NCBI GenBank assembly: GCA_017522255.1
Contig: JAFWZP010000084.1
Span: 1 to 56,530 of the forward strand
Source: Bacteroidales bacterium
Lineage (GTDB): Bacteria; Bacteroidota; Bacteroidia; Bacteroidales; P3
Length of the DNA: 56,530 nucleotides
Direction: 5' to 3'
In this document: in pieces, positions 49,315 through 56,316 of the stretch
How positions within the stretch are numbered: position 1 is the first letter of the stretch
How the letters are laid out: the number at the start of each line of letters is the position of its first letter
Notes under the pieces: generated by a model
Told to the model about the DNA's origin: nothing
Database searches by the model: none
Seen by the model: only the letters and a program-made list of their open reading frames with translations
Made by a program: the position numbers and the translations under genes

Positions 49315-49369
49315 TTCCAAAAAAAACCATATTATTCCATTAGTTGTTGAAAACTTCCATAAAATTCCA
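49315..49369 (-). promoter_or_regulatory. MraZ-box array: TGG boxes on a 10-bp phase
   Basis: On the minus strand TGGAA occurs at 49369-49365, 49359-49355, 49339-49335 and 49319-49315, and TGGTT at 49329-49325. All starts fall on one 10-bp phase (offsets 0, 10, 30, 40, 50). Known MraZ operators in other bacteria are TGG-type boxes repeated every 10 bp upstream of mraZ, so this is probably the autoregulatory operator. Apart from this and the terminator near 49745, the 49274-49812 gap shows no gene. Confidence 0.75.
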
Positions 49370-49726
49370 TTTATTGACTCAAACGAATATTTTGATAAAA
49401 GGTTACAATTATCTCGATATTTTTTATATCTTATTGATTATTATTGTCGTTTGTTGTGGTGTCTTGTCCGATTTTTATTATGGTATTTTTTGGCAGTCGA
49501 TTGCAAAGATTTTATATTGTTGATAAGTTTTGGGTTTTGAACAGTTGCGTTTTTGAGGTGAGTATTATTCCCAAAAGAAAATTGTTATTTTATTTTTGTG
49601 TGAATAATCACTGCATAAGAAGTGCCAAGAAATAGGTTTTTACACGAAATGATAATATTTTGTTTTCTAAGTTTTTATTGATTTTGATTATTGTTTTATA
49701 TTCCCTTTTAATGGTTCGTAAAAAAA

Positions 49727-49760
49727 ATATCGCAAAGAAAATGAATTTTCCTTGCGATAT
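49727..49760 (-). terminator. Terminator of the TonB-dependent receptor gene
   Basis: ATATCGCAAAGAAAAT pairs with ATTTTCCTTGCGATAT (one mismatch, two-base loop) and is followed on the minus strand by seven T residues, about 55 bases past the stop codon. Confidence 0.88.
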
Positions 49761-49812
49761 AATTATTTCTGTTTCGAAATAGTTTGGAACTATAACTGTC
49801 TCATATCTATGA

Positions 49813-52119
49813 TTATATTCCCATTTTTACGCCTACAAATAATGTACGTGGCAAGCCCGGTCCATATATAAATCCGGCGTCGCGATTGGCACCTTTGTCA
49901 AAGTCGTTTTGGTACGAATTGAATATATTTTTGATACCGGCATTTATTTGTATAGTGCTATTGTTCGACACCTTGATGTCGTATGCAATTTTCAATGTCA
50001 TATCAAAAAACTGAGGCGTTTCCACCTGTTCGTCCTTTTCGATGTATCCGGCAAAGTGTTGCACAAGCATACTACCGGTATATGTTCCGGAAAGCGATAG
50101 CTTAAGCGAATTGAGCATAGTATAGTCGATGGTGAAGTATCCATAGTGGTCCGGTGTACGAAACATTCGGGTTTGTGCCTCCACATCGTCCGACCATTGT
50201 TCTGGTTCCTTGTATCGGCTTTGCTGATAGGTATAGCCTAGCTGGAAGTTTAGGTCGATGAACGGCGAATAGGTTGCCTCCACATTTATTCCGGCTACGT
50301 ATGCTCCCGAGCCATTTTGGCGTTCGAGCAATAGGTTGCCTTGTGCGTCGAATCCTTTTTCTGTTAGTATAAACACATCGCTGAGGTTAGTATAAAAACC
50401 TTCGGCTAATAGCATCAGTTCATTGTCGGCTACTTTCGGAGTCCATGTCAGCGAGCCGCTTATACTTTTTGAGTGTTCGGGTTCGAGGTCGGGGCTTAGG
50501 TTTATGATAGACACTTCTCCCCCTACTGCCATTATATGTAAATCTTCGTCGAAAGCCTGTGGCGCTCTAAATCCCGATGAGTAGCTTAGGCGGCCCACCA
50601 ATGTTTTGCCAAAGGCATAACGCAAGTTGGCACGGGGACTAATCTCTATATTCTCTACCAAATTATGCTTATCGGCACGCACACCCAAAAGCAATCCCAT
50701 ACGTTGGTTTTTCCATTCGTTTTGGGCAAAAGCACTAGCTATATAAATGTTTTGTTCCAATGTTCTGTTGTAAGCAAGTTGTATATCCTCCAACTGATTG
50801 ACAGAGTATTCCAATCCGGCCACAAACTCCGATGGCATAAACAACATCTTGTCGAACGAATGGTTGAACTGTCCGCCACTTACCAAACTAAAGTCGTTCG
50901 AAGTACCATAGGCATTTACATCATATTGTGTGCCGTAATAGGTGTTGCGGTTTACAGTTTGCATGGACGAGAACAGCGAGAAACGAGTTTTGGTATCGTC
51001 CGACAAAAAGTCGTAGGTAAGGCTGCCTCCATGTATGTAGTGTTCGGCTTGTTCGGCTACCGTTACCTGGTGAGGCATCATATCAATACTGTCGCCACCA
51101 CGGCGAAACTCGTGCATGGTGTGGTATTCAGCTGTTAGTTTCGAATTATTCGAAAATTTGTAATATGCTCTCAATCCTATCGAAGTGCCTTTCAGTTTGC
51201 CAAGTTCGGTATATCCATCGCCATCGTGGTCGTAGCCTTGCCTATCCCTTGCCATACCAAATATATAAGCGCCCATCTTGCGGTTGGGCGATACTAGTGC
51301 TGCATTTAGCGATGTGGTATTATCCCATGCTTTACCTCCTATTAGTTGCGTAGTGTTGGAAATATCTAGCGAGTTACGTAAAGGTTCACGAGTTATTATA
51401 TTTACCACACCTCCAATAGCGTTGGCACCAAATATAGCCGACCCTCCTCCGCGTATAACCTCCACACGTTCCATCATTGATACGGGTATCTGTTCCAAAC
51501 CATACACACCCGCAAGAGAGCTGAAAACAGGTCGACTATCAATAAGTATTTGAGAGTATTTGCCTTCCAAACCGTTGATTCGAACGGCATTTACACCACA
51601 ATTTTGACAGGTGTTCTCTACTCTCAGCCCGGTCTGAAAATTTAACCCTTCGGCAAGGTTGACAGAATTTGTATTGGCAAACACATCCGGACTGATTATG
51701 TTTACAATAGTGGCAGCTTCCTTGCGATCCACCTCGCAGCGGTTGGCCGAGACTACCACATCTTTCATCATTACAGCATTTTCTTCTATCTCGAAGTGTA
51801 CTTGAAAGTTGCTACTTTTCTTGGTTACCGAAATTGTTTTCTCTACTGTTTTGTACCCCATAAGCGATGCCACTATTATGTGGTTGCCAAGTGGAACATT
51901 TTCGAGGTAGTAGTGCCCGCTTTCATTGCTGGCTGTGCCTATGGTGGTACCCTTTATGTATATGTTTACGTATGGCAGATGTTCGCCTGTGCGGGCATCG
52001 AGTACGTGGCCGTGTATGTGCGAATCGGTTTTCGTTTGTGCCATCAATGGCTGCATGGATATCCCAAATGTTATGCTTATTGCAAACAGTATATTATTTA
52101 TTATATATTTGTATTTCAT
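49813..52119 (-). CDS. TonB-dependent outer-membrane receptor with CarboxypepD_reg-like N-terminus
   Basis: A 768-residue outer-membrane gated channel powered by TonB. The signal peptide ends near residue 28 (MQPLMAQ). A carboxypeptidase-regulatory-like domain follows (about 34-110, GHVLDARTGEHLPYVNIYIKG). The plug spans about 120-245 (RVEVIRGGGSAIFGANAIGGVVNIIT), then a beta-barrel runs to the terminal TLFVGVKMGI. The plug holds an unusual CQNC at 171-174 in NTCQNCGVNAVRINGLEG. Substrate is not fixed by sequence; the CxxC motif and the histidine-rich upstream protein suggest a metal or metal complex, but that is inference. A terminator follows, so it ends the transcript. Confidence 0.92.
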   Translation of the reverse strand: MKYKYIINNILFAISITFGISMQPLMAQTKTDSHIHGHVLDARTGEHLPYVNIYIKGTTIGTASNESGHYYLENVPLGNHIIVASLMGYKTVEKTISVTKKSSNFQVHFEIEENAVMMKDVVVSANRCEVDRKEAATIVNIISPDVFANTNSVNLAEGLNFQTGLRVENTCQNCGVNAVRINGLEGKYSQILIDSRPVFSSLAGVYGLEQIPVSMMERVEVIRGGGSAIFGANAIGGVVNIITREPLRNSLDISNTTQLIGGKAWDNTTSLNAALVSPNRKMGAYIFGMARDRQGYDHDGDGYTELGKLKGTSIGLRAYYKFSNNSKLTAEYHTMHEFRRGGDSIDMMPHQVTVAEQAEHYIHGGSLTYDFLSDDTKTRFSLFSSMQTVNRNTYYGTQYDVNAYGTSNDFSLVSGGQFNHSFDKMLFMPSEFVAGLEYSVNQLEDIQLAYNRTLEQNIYIASAFAQNEWKNQRMGLLLGVRADKHNLVENIEISPRANLRYAFGKTLVGRLSYSSGFRAPQAFDEDLHIMAVGGEVSIINLSPDLEPEHSKSISGSLTWTPKVADNELMLLAEGFYTNLSDVFILTEKGFDAQGNLLLERQNGSGAYVAGINVEATYSPFIDLNFQLGYTYQQSRYKEPEQWSDDVEAQTRMFRTPDHYGYFTIDYTMLNSLKLSLSGTYTGSMLVQHFAGYIEKDEQVETPQFFDMTLKIAYDIKVSNNSTIQINAGIKNIFNSYQNDFDKGANRDAGFIYGPGLPRTLFVGVKMGI

Positions 52120-52292
52120 TATTTATAACGATTTTGAAAAAAATAAAAACTATGTAGCTATTAGACAATGTGTGATACATGGTCAATAGCCGATTGCCTT
52201 ACCTCCCAAAAACAATTTTCGTTTTTCGGGGTAAAAGAATATAGATTTGAAAATTATTTAGCGTTGGTATCAATGTCTTCCAACATTCATTT

Positions 52293-52646
52293 TTATGCAA
52301 GTGGGGTAGGAGGGGCTCGTAGCGACTGATACATAGTGTGCCGCTTTATGTAGGTTTGCACTCGACAATAATATTGTTTGGCAAGCAACACAAACAATGC
52401 TGCCAACGCCATTGCTGCCGATGTGCCTACAAACAAGCTCGAAGATATAAAATGTATAAACAACGATTGCGACAATGTGTGGCTGTGGTTCAATGCACCT
52501 CCCTCGCCCATAACAAAGGGGTGAGAGTGTACCACAAACTGTCCATTGTAGTTGTGGGTGTGAACAAACAGCGTCGTAGACGCAGTATAACACATATAAA
52601 GTGCTATAAATAAATAACCTGCTATATTTCGTACTGTTTTGTTCAT
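52293..52646 (-). CDS. Small histidine-rich membrane protein upstream of the TonB receptor
   Basis: This 117-residue protein has two hydrophobic segments (about 8-26 and 72-89) around a loop with three H-x-H motifs: HTH at 29-31, HSH at 40-42 (VVHSHPF) and HSH at 54-56. Such a histidine cluster between membrane helices suggests metal binding. Similar small HTH...HSHPF proteins occur upstream of TonB receptors in other Bacteroidales, as far as I recall. Its stop is 173 bases before the receptor's ATG with no obvious terminator, so co-transcription is likely. A longer overlapping frame (52270-52749) shows no family character. Confidence 0.72.
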   Translation of the reverse strand: MNKTVRNIAGYLFIALYMCYTASTTLFVHTHNYNGQFVVHSHPFVMGEGGALNHSHTLSQSLFIHFISSSLFVGTSAAMALAALFVLLAKQYYCRVQTYIKRHTMYQSLRAPPTPLA

Positions 52647-52651
52647 GGGTG

Positions 52652-52659
52652 CAAAGATA
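52652..52659 (-). promoter_or_regulatory. -7 box (TATCTTTG) of the histidine-rich protein gene
   Basis: On the minus strand TATCTTTGCACCC immediately precedes ATG: the -7 box ends 5 bases before the start codon. The transcript would be nearly leaderless. Array 3 begins about 45 bases upstream. Confidence 0.6.
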
Positions 52660-52704
52660 CGAAAAATATTTTATATGATTTTTTGGTTCCTCAATTAAAA
52701 ATTT

Positions 52705-52782
52705 TCCTCGCCACGTTGTCGAATTTTCCTCACGTAGTAGTTTGTGCAACGTGGCGAGGATGATAAAACTTCCTCGTGTGGG
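52705..52782. repeat. Array 3: four 12-bp sites on an exact 22-bp period
   Basis: Sites TCCTCGCCACGT, TCCTCACGTAGT, ACGTGGCGAGGA and TCCTCGTGTGGG are centred at 52710.5, 52732.5, 52754.5 and 52776.5. Site 3 is the exact reverse complement of site 1. The half-sites (TCCTCG, ACGTGG) match those of arrays 1 and 2. The array lies just upstream of the -7 box of the histidine-rich protein gene. Confidence 0.75.
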
Positions 52783-52869
52783 ATTTTTTTAGAAGAACCT
52801 ATTCCATTCCTTTTAATCCCTTGGCAGGCGAGTGGTATTTATTTGGTTATGGTTGTTGGTTTTGTTTTT

Positions 52870-52907
52870 ATGCCTAAACCTTTCATGTAAGGTTTAGGCA
52901 TTTTTTT
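52870..52907 (+). terminator. Orphan plus-strand terminator-like hairpin
   Basis: ATGCCTAAACCTT-tcatgt-AAGGTTTAGGCAT is a perfect 13-bp stem followed by seven T residues on the plus strand. No plus-strand gene ends here. On the minus strand it would follow the outer-membrane-protein remnant but with an A run, not a T run. Confidence 0.65.
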
Positions 52908-52924
52908 GTAGATACATTTATACA

Positions 52925-52966
52925 CTAAAATTTGAATCCCAGACCAACATTTATGCTAAAGCCTTC
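52925..52966 (-). pseudogene. C-terminal scrap of an outer-membrane beta-barrel protein
   Basis: The minus-strand frame reads HEGFSINVGLGFKF followed by a stop. VGLGFKF with terminal phenylalanine is the usual end of small Bacteroidota outer-membrane beta-barrels. A stop lies just upstream in frame, so only the last strand survives. The rest of 52947-53277 shows stray coding-like pieces in several frames (for example KEVITKMNEKIKRK near 53105-53145, minus strand) but no intact gene. Confidence 0.4.
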
Positions 52967-53277
52967 GTGTCAAACCAAGGTGCTTTGTCGGGCAAGGGTG
53001 AAGTGTTTTGCATTTAATTTTAGCTTCGCTTCTTGCACTTGCACCTCTTTTTTGTCATTGCCTTGCAGGTGTATTTCGCTTTACCATCATTGCAAGGCTT
53101 TTTATTTTCGTTTTATCTTTTCGTTCATTTTTGTTATTACTTCTTTTAATTTGCATTGGTCTGTTTCTGCTAAACCACCTCTGCCGTGCTGCGGCGTGGA
53201 TATCTATCGATACCTCTTTCGCCTAAAGTTTTATTTGTGTTTTTCAAATATAATTGCATACAAATCCTGTCTATAGC

Positions 53278-53613
53278 TTACTTTTTACAGAACTCTTTCT
53301 TTACCTTACGCCACAATAATATAATTAATCCAAAGCATACTGCAATACCAAAATCCAAAAGTAAACTACGAAGTGTTATACCTTCTCCCATAATACCTTC
53401 AATTATTGTAGCAGATACAAGAAACACCATTCCCGTAATAATCTCGTAAAAAAAGCCATTATCGGTAAACTTAGAGCCATTTTCGTTTTCGATAAAAGTT
53501 TCTACTATTCCTTTACCCTCTTTTCTGCCTTTTTTCCACGCATACAAAAAGGTCAAACATTCTGAAAATGCAACAGAGATTACACCGGCTATAAACATTT
53601 TACTTATATCCAT
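53278..53613 (-). CDS. Small three-helix membrane protein, function unknown
   Basis: This 111-residue protein has hydrophobic segments at about 5-24 (MFIAGVISVAFSECLTFLYAW), 56-75 (FYEIITGMVFLVSATIIEGI) and 82-102 (LLLDFGIAVCFGLIILLW). A charged cytosolic loop (KKGRKEGKGIVETFIENENG) lies between the first two and the C-terminus is basic (KVKKEFCKK). I do not recognise a family. It is transcribed divergently from the LuxR-type regulator, with the inverted repeat at 53702-53755 between them, so it may be that regulator's target. The distance from the scrap downstream suggests a single-gene transcript. Confidence 0.6.
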   Translation of the reverse strand: MDISKMFIAGVISVAFSECLTFLYAWKKGRKEGKGIVETFIENENGSKFTDNGFFYEIITGMVFLVSATIIEGIMGEGITLRSLLLDFGIAVCFGLIILLWRKVKKEFCKK

Positions 53614-53701
53614 TTCTCTAAGTAGTTTAATTTCTTTACTTCTTGTCTATGTCAGTATTATTTTCGGTTTGCAAAATTACAACTATTTTTACATAAACAG
53701 A

Positions 53702-53755
53702 CTACACAAAAGTGTAAAAATATGGATTCTGTACATTTTTTACACTTTTGTGTAG
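53702..53755. promoter_or_regulatory. Perfect 19-bp inverted repeat in the divergent promoter region
   Basis: The left arm CTACACAAAAGTGTAAAAA (53702-53720) and its exact reverse complement (53737-53755) flank a 16-base spacer. Each arm contains the near-dyad ACACAAAAGTGT. The right arm overlaps the expected -33 region of the LuxR-type gene. It is probably an operator for the divergent pair, perhaps bound by the regulator itself; a terminator is less likely because no gene ends here. Confidence 0.65.
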
Positions 53756-53773
53756 CAAATCTTTGTATTTTTG

Positions 53774-53781
53774 TATCTTTG
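53774..53781 (+). promoter_or_regulatory. -7 box (TATCTTTG) of the LuxR-type regulator
   Basis: The match to TAnnTTTG lies 30 bases before the chosen ATG at 53811. TTTG at 53747-53750, inside the inverted repeat, is a possible -33 element with somewhat long spacing. Confidence 0.55.
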
Positions 53782-53810
53782 AATTAGGTAAACAAAAATT
53801 AAAACAATAT

Positions 53811-54680
53811 ATGGAAACTACTGAAAAACAATGTATCAATGATTTGAGAAATAAGTATTCACAATACATAGAATTTGCCGAATTAGTATCAAAGACGCGA
53901 CACAATTTTATGTTTATCGTTGATTTGGAACATCACAAATTTTTGCATTATTCCAAATGCTCCATGCAGGAAACTTTGGTAGAGAACGATAAAGTGTACG
54001 AAAAAGGGTTTTCCTATTTGTCTGATTTTATAACAGAAACTGACCTTCAACTTCTTAAAACAGCATTTTCTCAAATGCCTAAGCATTACGAACTTTTGCC
54101 CTCCGAGCTGAAAAAAGATTATTCTATCTTTGTCATTATACCTGCCAAAGTAACCAAAAAGCCATGCAAAGTATTTTGCAAATTGTCGTTTCTGTCTTTT
54201 TCAGATTCATATATTCCGCAACTTGCATTTGGCGAAGCCCGATTGGTAAAAGACACCTATCCGACACAGATAATGGCAGGAGTGCTTGGCAGTAAATATT
54301 TTTACAACTATACTCCCGGTGAAGGTAGCGGATACGATGCGGTAAGTTTTGTAGAATTGTCAGCCGATGAAAGAAAAATGTTATCGCTATCCATGCAAGG
54401 TTGTTCACTCAACGAGATAGCCGATATAATGGCAAAATCAACAAATACCATAAAATTTTACCGCAGACAAATATTCTACAAATTTGGAGTAAACAATATA
54501 TCCGAAGCAATAGCTTATGCTTTAGAAAACACTGTAATGCAAGATGATAAAATAATATATGTAAAGATTAATAGTATCGATAAAAGCAAACAAAATAAGA
54601 GGTTCTCAATCGGTTTTGCAAGTTGTTGGGCAGTGTTTGTAGCTTTTATAGTAAGTATATTCAAAGACGATACCGATTAG
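53811..54680 (+). CDS. LuxR-type HTH regulator with a C-terminal hydrophobic tail
   Basis: I start at METTEKQ, downstream of a good -7 box; an in-frame ATG at 53748 lies inside the inverted repeat and upstream of that box. The 289-residue protein has a PAS-like or sensor region (about 30-160, FMFIVDLEHHKFLHYS ...) and a LuxR/GerE helix-turn-helix (about 183-240, LSADERKMLSLSMQGCSLNEIADIMAKS ... IFYKFGVN). After the HTH comes an unusual hydrophobic stretch (about 264-283, FSIGFASCWAVFVAFIVSIF) before a short acidic end, which could anchor it to the membrane. It is single-standing and divergent from the small membrane protein. The signal is unknown. Confidence 0.82.
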   Translation: METTEKQCINDLRNKYSQYIEFAELVSKTRHNFMFIVDLEHHKFLHYSKCSMQETLVENDKVYEKGFSYLSDFITETDLQLLKTAFSQMPKHYELLPSELKKDYSIFVIIPAKVTKKPCKVFCKLSFLSFSDSYIPQLAFGEARLVKDTYPTQIMAGVLGSKYFYNYTPGEGSGYDAVSFVELSADERKMLSLSMQGCSLNEIADIMAKSTNTIKFYRRQIFYKFGVNNISEAIAYALENTVMQDDKIIYVKINSIDKSKQNKRFSIGFASCWAVFVAFIVSIFKDDTD

Positions 54681-54683
54681 TTT

Positions 54684-54843
54684 TGAGGTTATCCTCGTAA
54701 CTCGGTCGATAAAATCTGTAACACGGTTGCAAACATACAAAAAAGTATAACTTTTAGGGGTAAAAAGTCATACTTTTCAGGGTAAAAAATATAACTTTTT
54801 GAGGTGTAAGCGACCGTCTTACCAAATTTACCGACCGTCTTGC
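54684..54843. repeat. Array 6: run of 21-22-bp phrases downstream of the LuxR-type gene
   Basis: Phrases with changing cores follow one another. GAGG-ttat-CCTC leads. GTAACTCGG and GTAACACGG are 21 bp apart. Then AAAAGT-ata-ACTTTT and AAAAGT-cat-ACTTTT, with a weaker third copy, are 22 bp apart, each followed by a G-rich AGGGGT-like word. CGACCGTCTT then appears at 54811 and 54832, 21 bp apart. The pattern looks like several short families laid end to end on one helical phase. There is no gene here. Confidence 0.65.
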
Positions 54844-54914
54844 AAAGTTTATACACCGCCAAACCGCTTTCCTAAATCCCTTGCAGTGGATTTGCATTTA
54901 CGGAGAAACACCTT

Positions 54915-54976
54915 TTGAGAAGGGGCCGATCTCAGCTGAGATCGGCCCCTTCTCAAGCGAGAACGGCCCGTTCTCA
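54915..54976. repeat. Array 7: 42-bp perfect palindrome plus a 17-bp palindrome
   Basis: Bases 54915-54956 are a perfect, loop-free palindrome with half TTGAGAAGGGGCC... ending CTCAG. It is followed by GAGAACGG-c-CCGTTCTC. Read as phrases, GAGAnnGG recurs at 54917, 54938 and 54959, a 21-bp period, each phrase being an imperfect 17-bp dyad GAGA ... TCTC. It is much more G/C-rich than its surroundings. Confidence 0.75.
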
Positions 54977-55102
54977 AAACCACCATAACCGACAACTTAA
55001 CATCACCGCCACAGAATATTGCTAAGTATTTCAAGGATTATCTTCCTTAACTTCATAATCTATTATACTTAAAGGCTTAACACAAGATGGTACGATATGT
55101 GG

Positions 55103-55144
55103 TTCCCCAATGGCTTTGGGAAGACTCCCCAATGGCTTTGGGAA
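55103..55144. repeat. Array 8: two 22-bp-spaced CCCCAATGGCTTTGGGAA units
   Basis: Two identical 18-mers CCCCAATGGCTTTGGGAA start at 55105 and 55127, exactly 22 bp apart. Each can fold TTCCC...GGGAA or CCC...GGG. GAACC-cat-GGTTC, another dyad, follows at 55142-55154. It lies in the 888-base gap before the AraC-type fragment, which otherwise holds arrays 6 and 7 and MITE copy 3. Confidence 0.7.
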
Positions 55145-55299
55145 CCCATGGTTCTAACGTAAACGTATCATCATGTTAAGCATCTTATTCCTTGCCTTTG
55201 AGGCACAAACCATCGAAATGTACGGTCCCGCCACAGTATAAGGCTTGGAATACTTACAGTATAATAGCTAACCCAACTTTGTCGAAAAACAAGCCTTTA

Positions 55300-55568
55300 G
55301 GCAATTCCTAAAAATTGCTTTGCAGGTGATTTACGGAGTTTTGCTAGAAAGATTTTTACTTTTTTTTGATTGAGCATAGCGAGCTATACGATTGAAAAAG
55401 AAACAGAAAGATTTCGGCAACGTTGCGATTAAGCGAGTAAAAAGCAATGCCTTAGCATTAGCTCTTTCGAGCGATAGCAACATCAACGAAGTCAACAACG
55501 TAAAGCACGCAAAAGTTTAAAGAATAATTCTTCTAATTTACTGAAACGTGGAATTTTTAGAAGTTGCC
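55300..55568. mobile_element. MITE-like palindromic element, copy 3, with inverted inner module
   Basis: The ends GGCAATTCCTAAAAATTGC and GGAATTTTTAGAAGTTGCC are the family's terminal inverted repeats. Flanks are TTTA and TTAA, a near 4-bp duplication. The left half matches copy 1 (TTGATTGAGCATAGCGAGC). An extra module (GATTAAGCGAG ... CATTAGCTCTTTCGAGCG) is the reverse complement of the inner module of copy 2. The right end abuts the coding frame of the truncated AraC-type gene. Confidence 0.82.
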
Positions 55569-56204
55569 TTAAACAAAAATTCTACCATACGAACATTGGA
55601 GGTAACTCCCGACGATAGACCTCTTTCCCTTTCGTTTGATGTGCCGGAAGCCTTTGTTGGAACATCGCTTTTGAAAAGAGATATGGTATGTGTGGATACC
55701 TTGAAAGAGGAATTGCAATTAGCGGTAACGGCTCTATTTTCGTCCATGCCGAAGCTCGCAATAACTGACAAACCACTCAATCTTGCTGTAAAAGGTTTGA
55801 TAACTTCGTTGCTTGGGATAGTAGAAGAAACCATAGACTATAATAATATTACAATAACCGGCAAAAATTATAGTACTGCAAAAATATTGACGGATAATTT
55901 TTTCTGCGAACTAAACAGCCTGAATAGCCCAATACGAAACTTGCAATACTATGCCGAGGCTTTGGGCAAAAGTGTAGATTATATGACTCGTGTGGTGAAA
56001 AAGGAAACCGGTTCCTCTCCGATGCATTGGATAAATAAGCGTACCATACGTTTGGCACAAGTGATGCTTTGCGATAAGCTCCAGAATTTTTCAATAACTC
56101 ACATATCCGAATATCTTAACTTTGCTACACCGGAACACTTTTCGAAACTGTTTAAAACCATTACCGGTGTGTCGCCAACCCAATATAGGGTTGATAATCT
56201 TTAG
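55548..56204 (+). pseudogene. AraC-family regulator truncated at its 5' end by the MITE
   Basis: The C-terminal half is intact: two helix-turn-helix units typical of AraC (about 140-216, LQYYAEALGKSVDYMTRVVKKETGSSPMHWINK ... ISEYLNFATPEHFSKLFKTITGVSPTQYR). Upstream is part of the sensing region (DRPLSLSFDVPEAFVGTSLLKRDMV). At 218 codons it lacks roughly the first 80 residues. The first seven codons from a GTG lie inside the right terminal repeat of MITE copy 3, so host sequence begins at 55569. The frame is open, so a shortened protein could still be made, but loss by insertion is the simpler reading. A faint upstream piece at 55173-55241 (MLSILFLAFEAQTIEMYG) may or may not be its lost start. 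Confidence 0.75.
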
Positions 56205-56213
56205 TTTATCTTT

Positions 56214-56238
56214 CTTTGCCACTGTGTAGTTGGCAAAG
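56214..56238. terminator. Weak hairpin after the AraC-type fragment
   Basis: CTTTGCCA and TGGCAAAG form an 8-bp stem around nine bases, just past the stop codon. No T run follows on either strand, so termination activity is uncertain. Confidence 0.3.
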
Positions 56239-56316
56239 GCTGTGCTGCTAAACCTGCATGCCGGAGATGACAACATCAATGCAAAATTTATTTTCTTCAA
56301 TGCATAGGTATAAAAA

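Noticed and set aside
52270..52749. 159-codon minus-strand frame overlapping the histidine-rich protein
   Set aside because: It runs through array 3 and past the -7 box, and lacks any domain; the 117-residue frame has signal-like helices and ordered H-x-H motifs.
53748..53810. Upstream ATG for the LuxR-type regulator
   Set aside because: It lies within the inverted repeat and upstream of the -7 box, so it would not be in the transcript.
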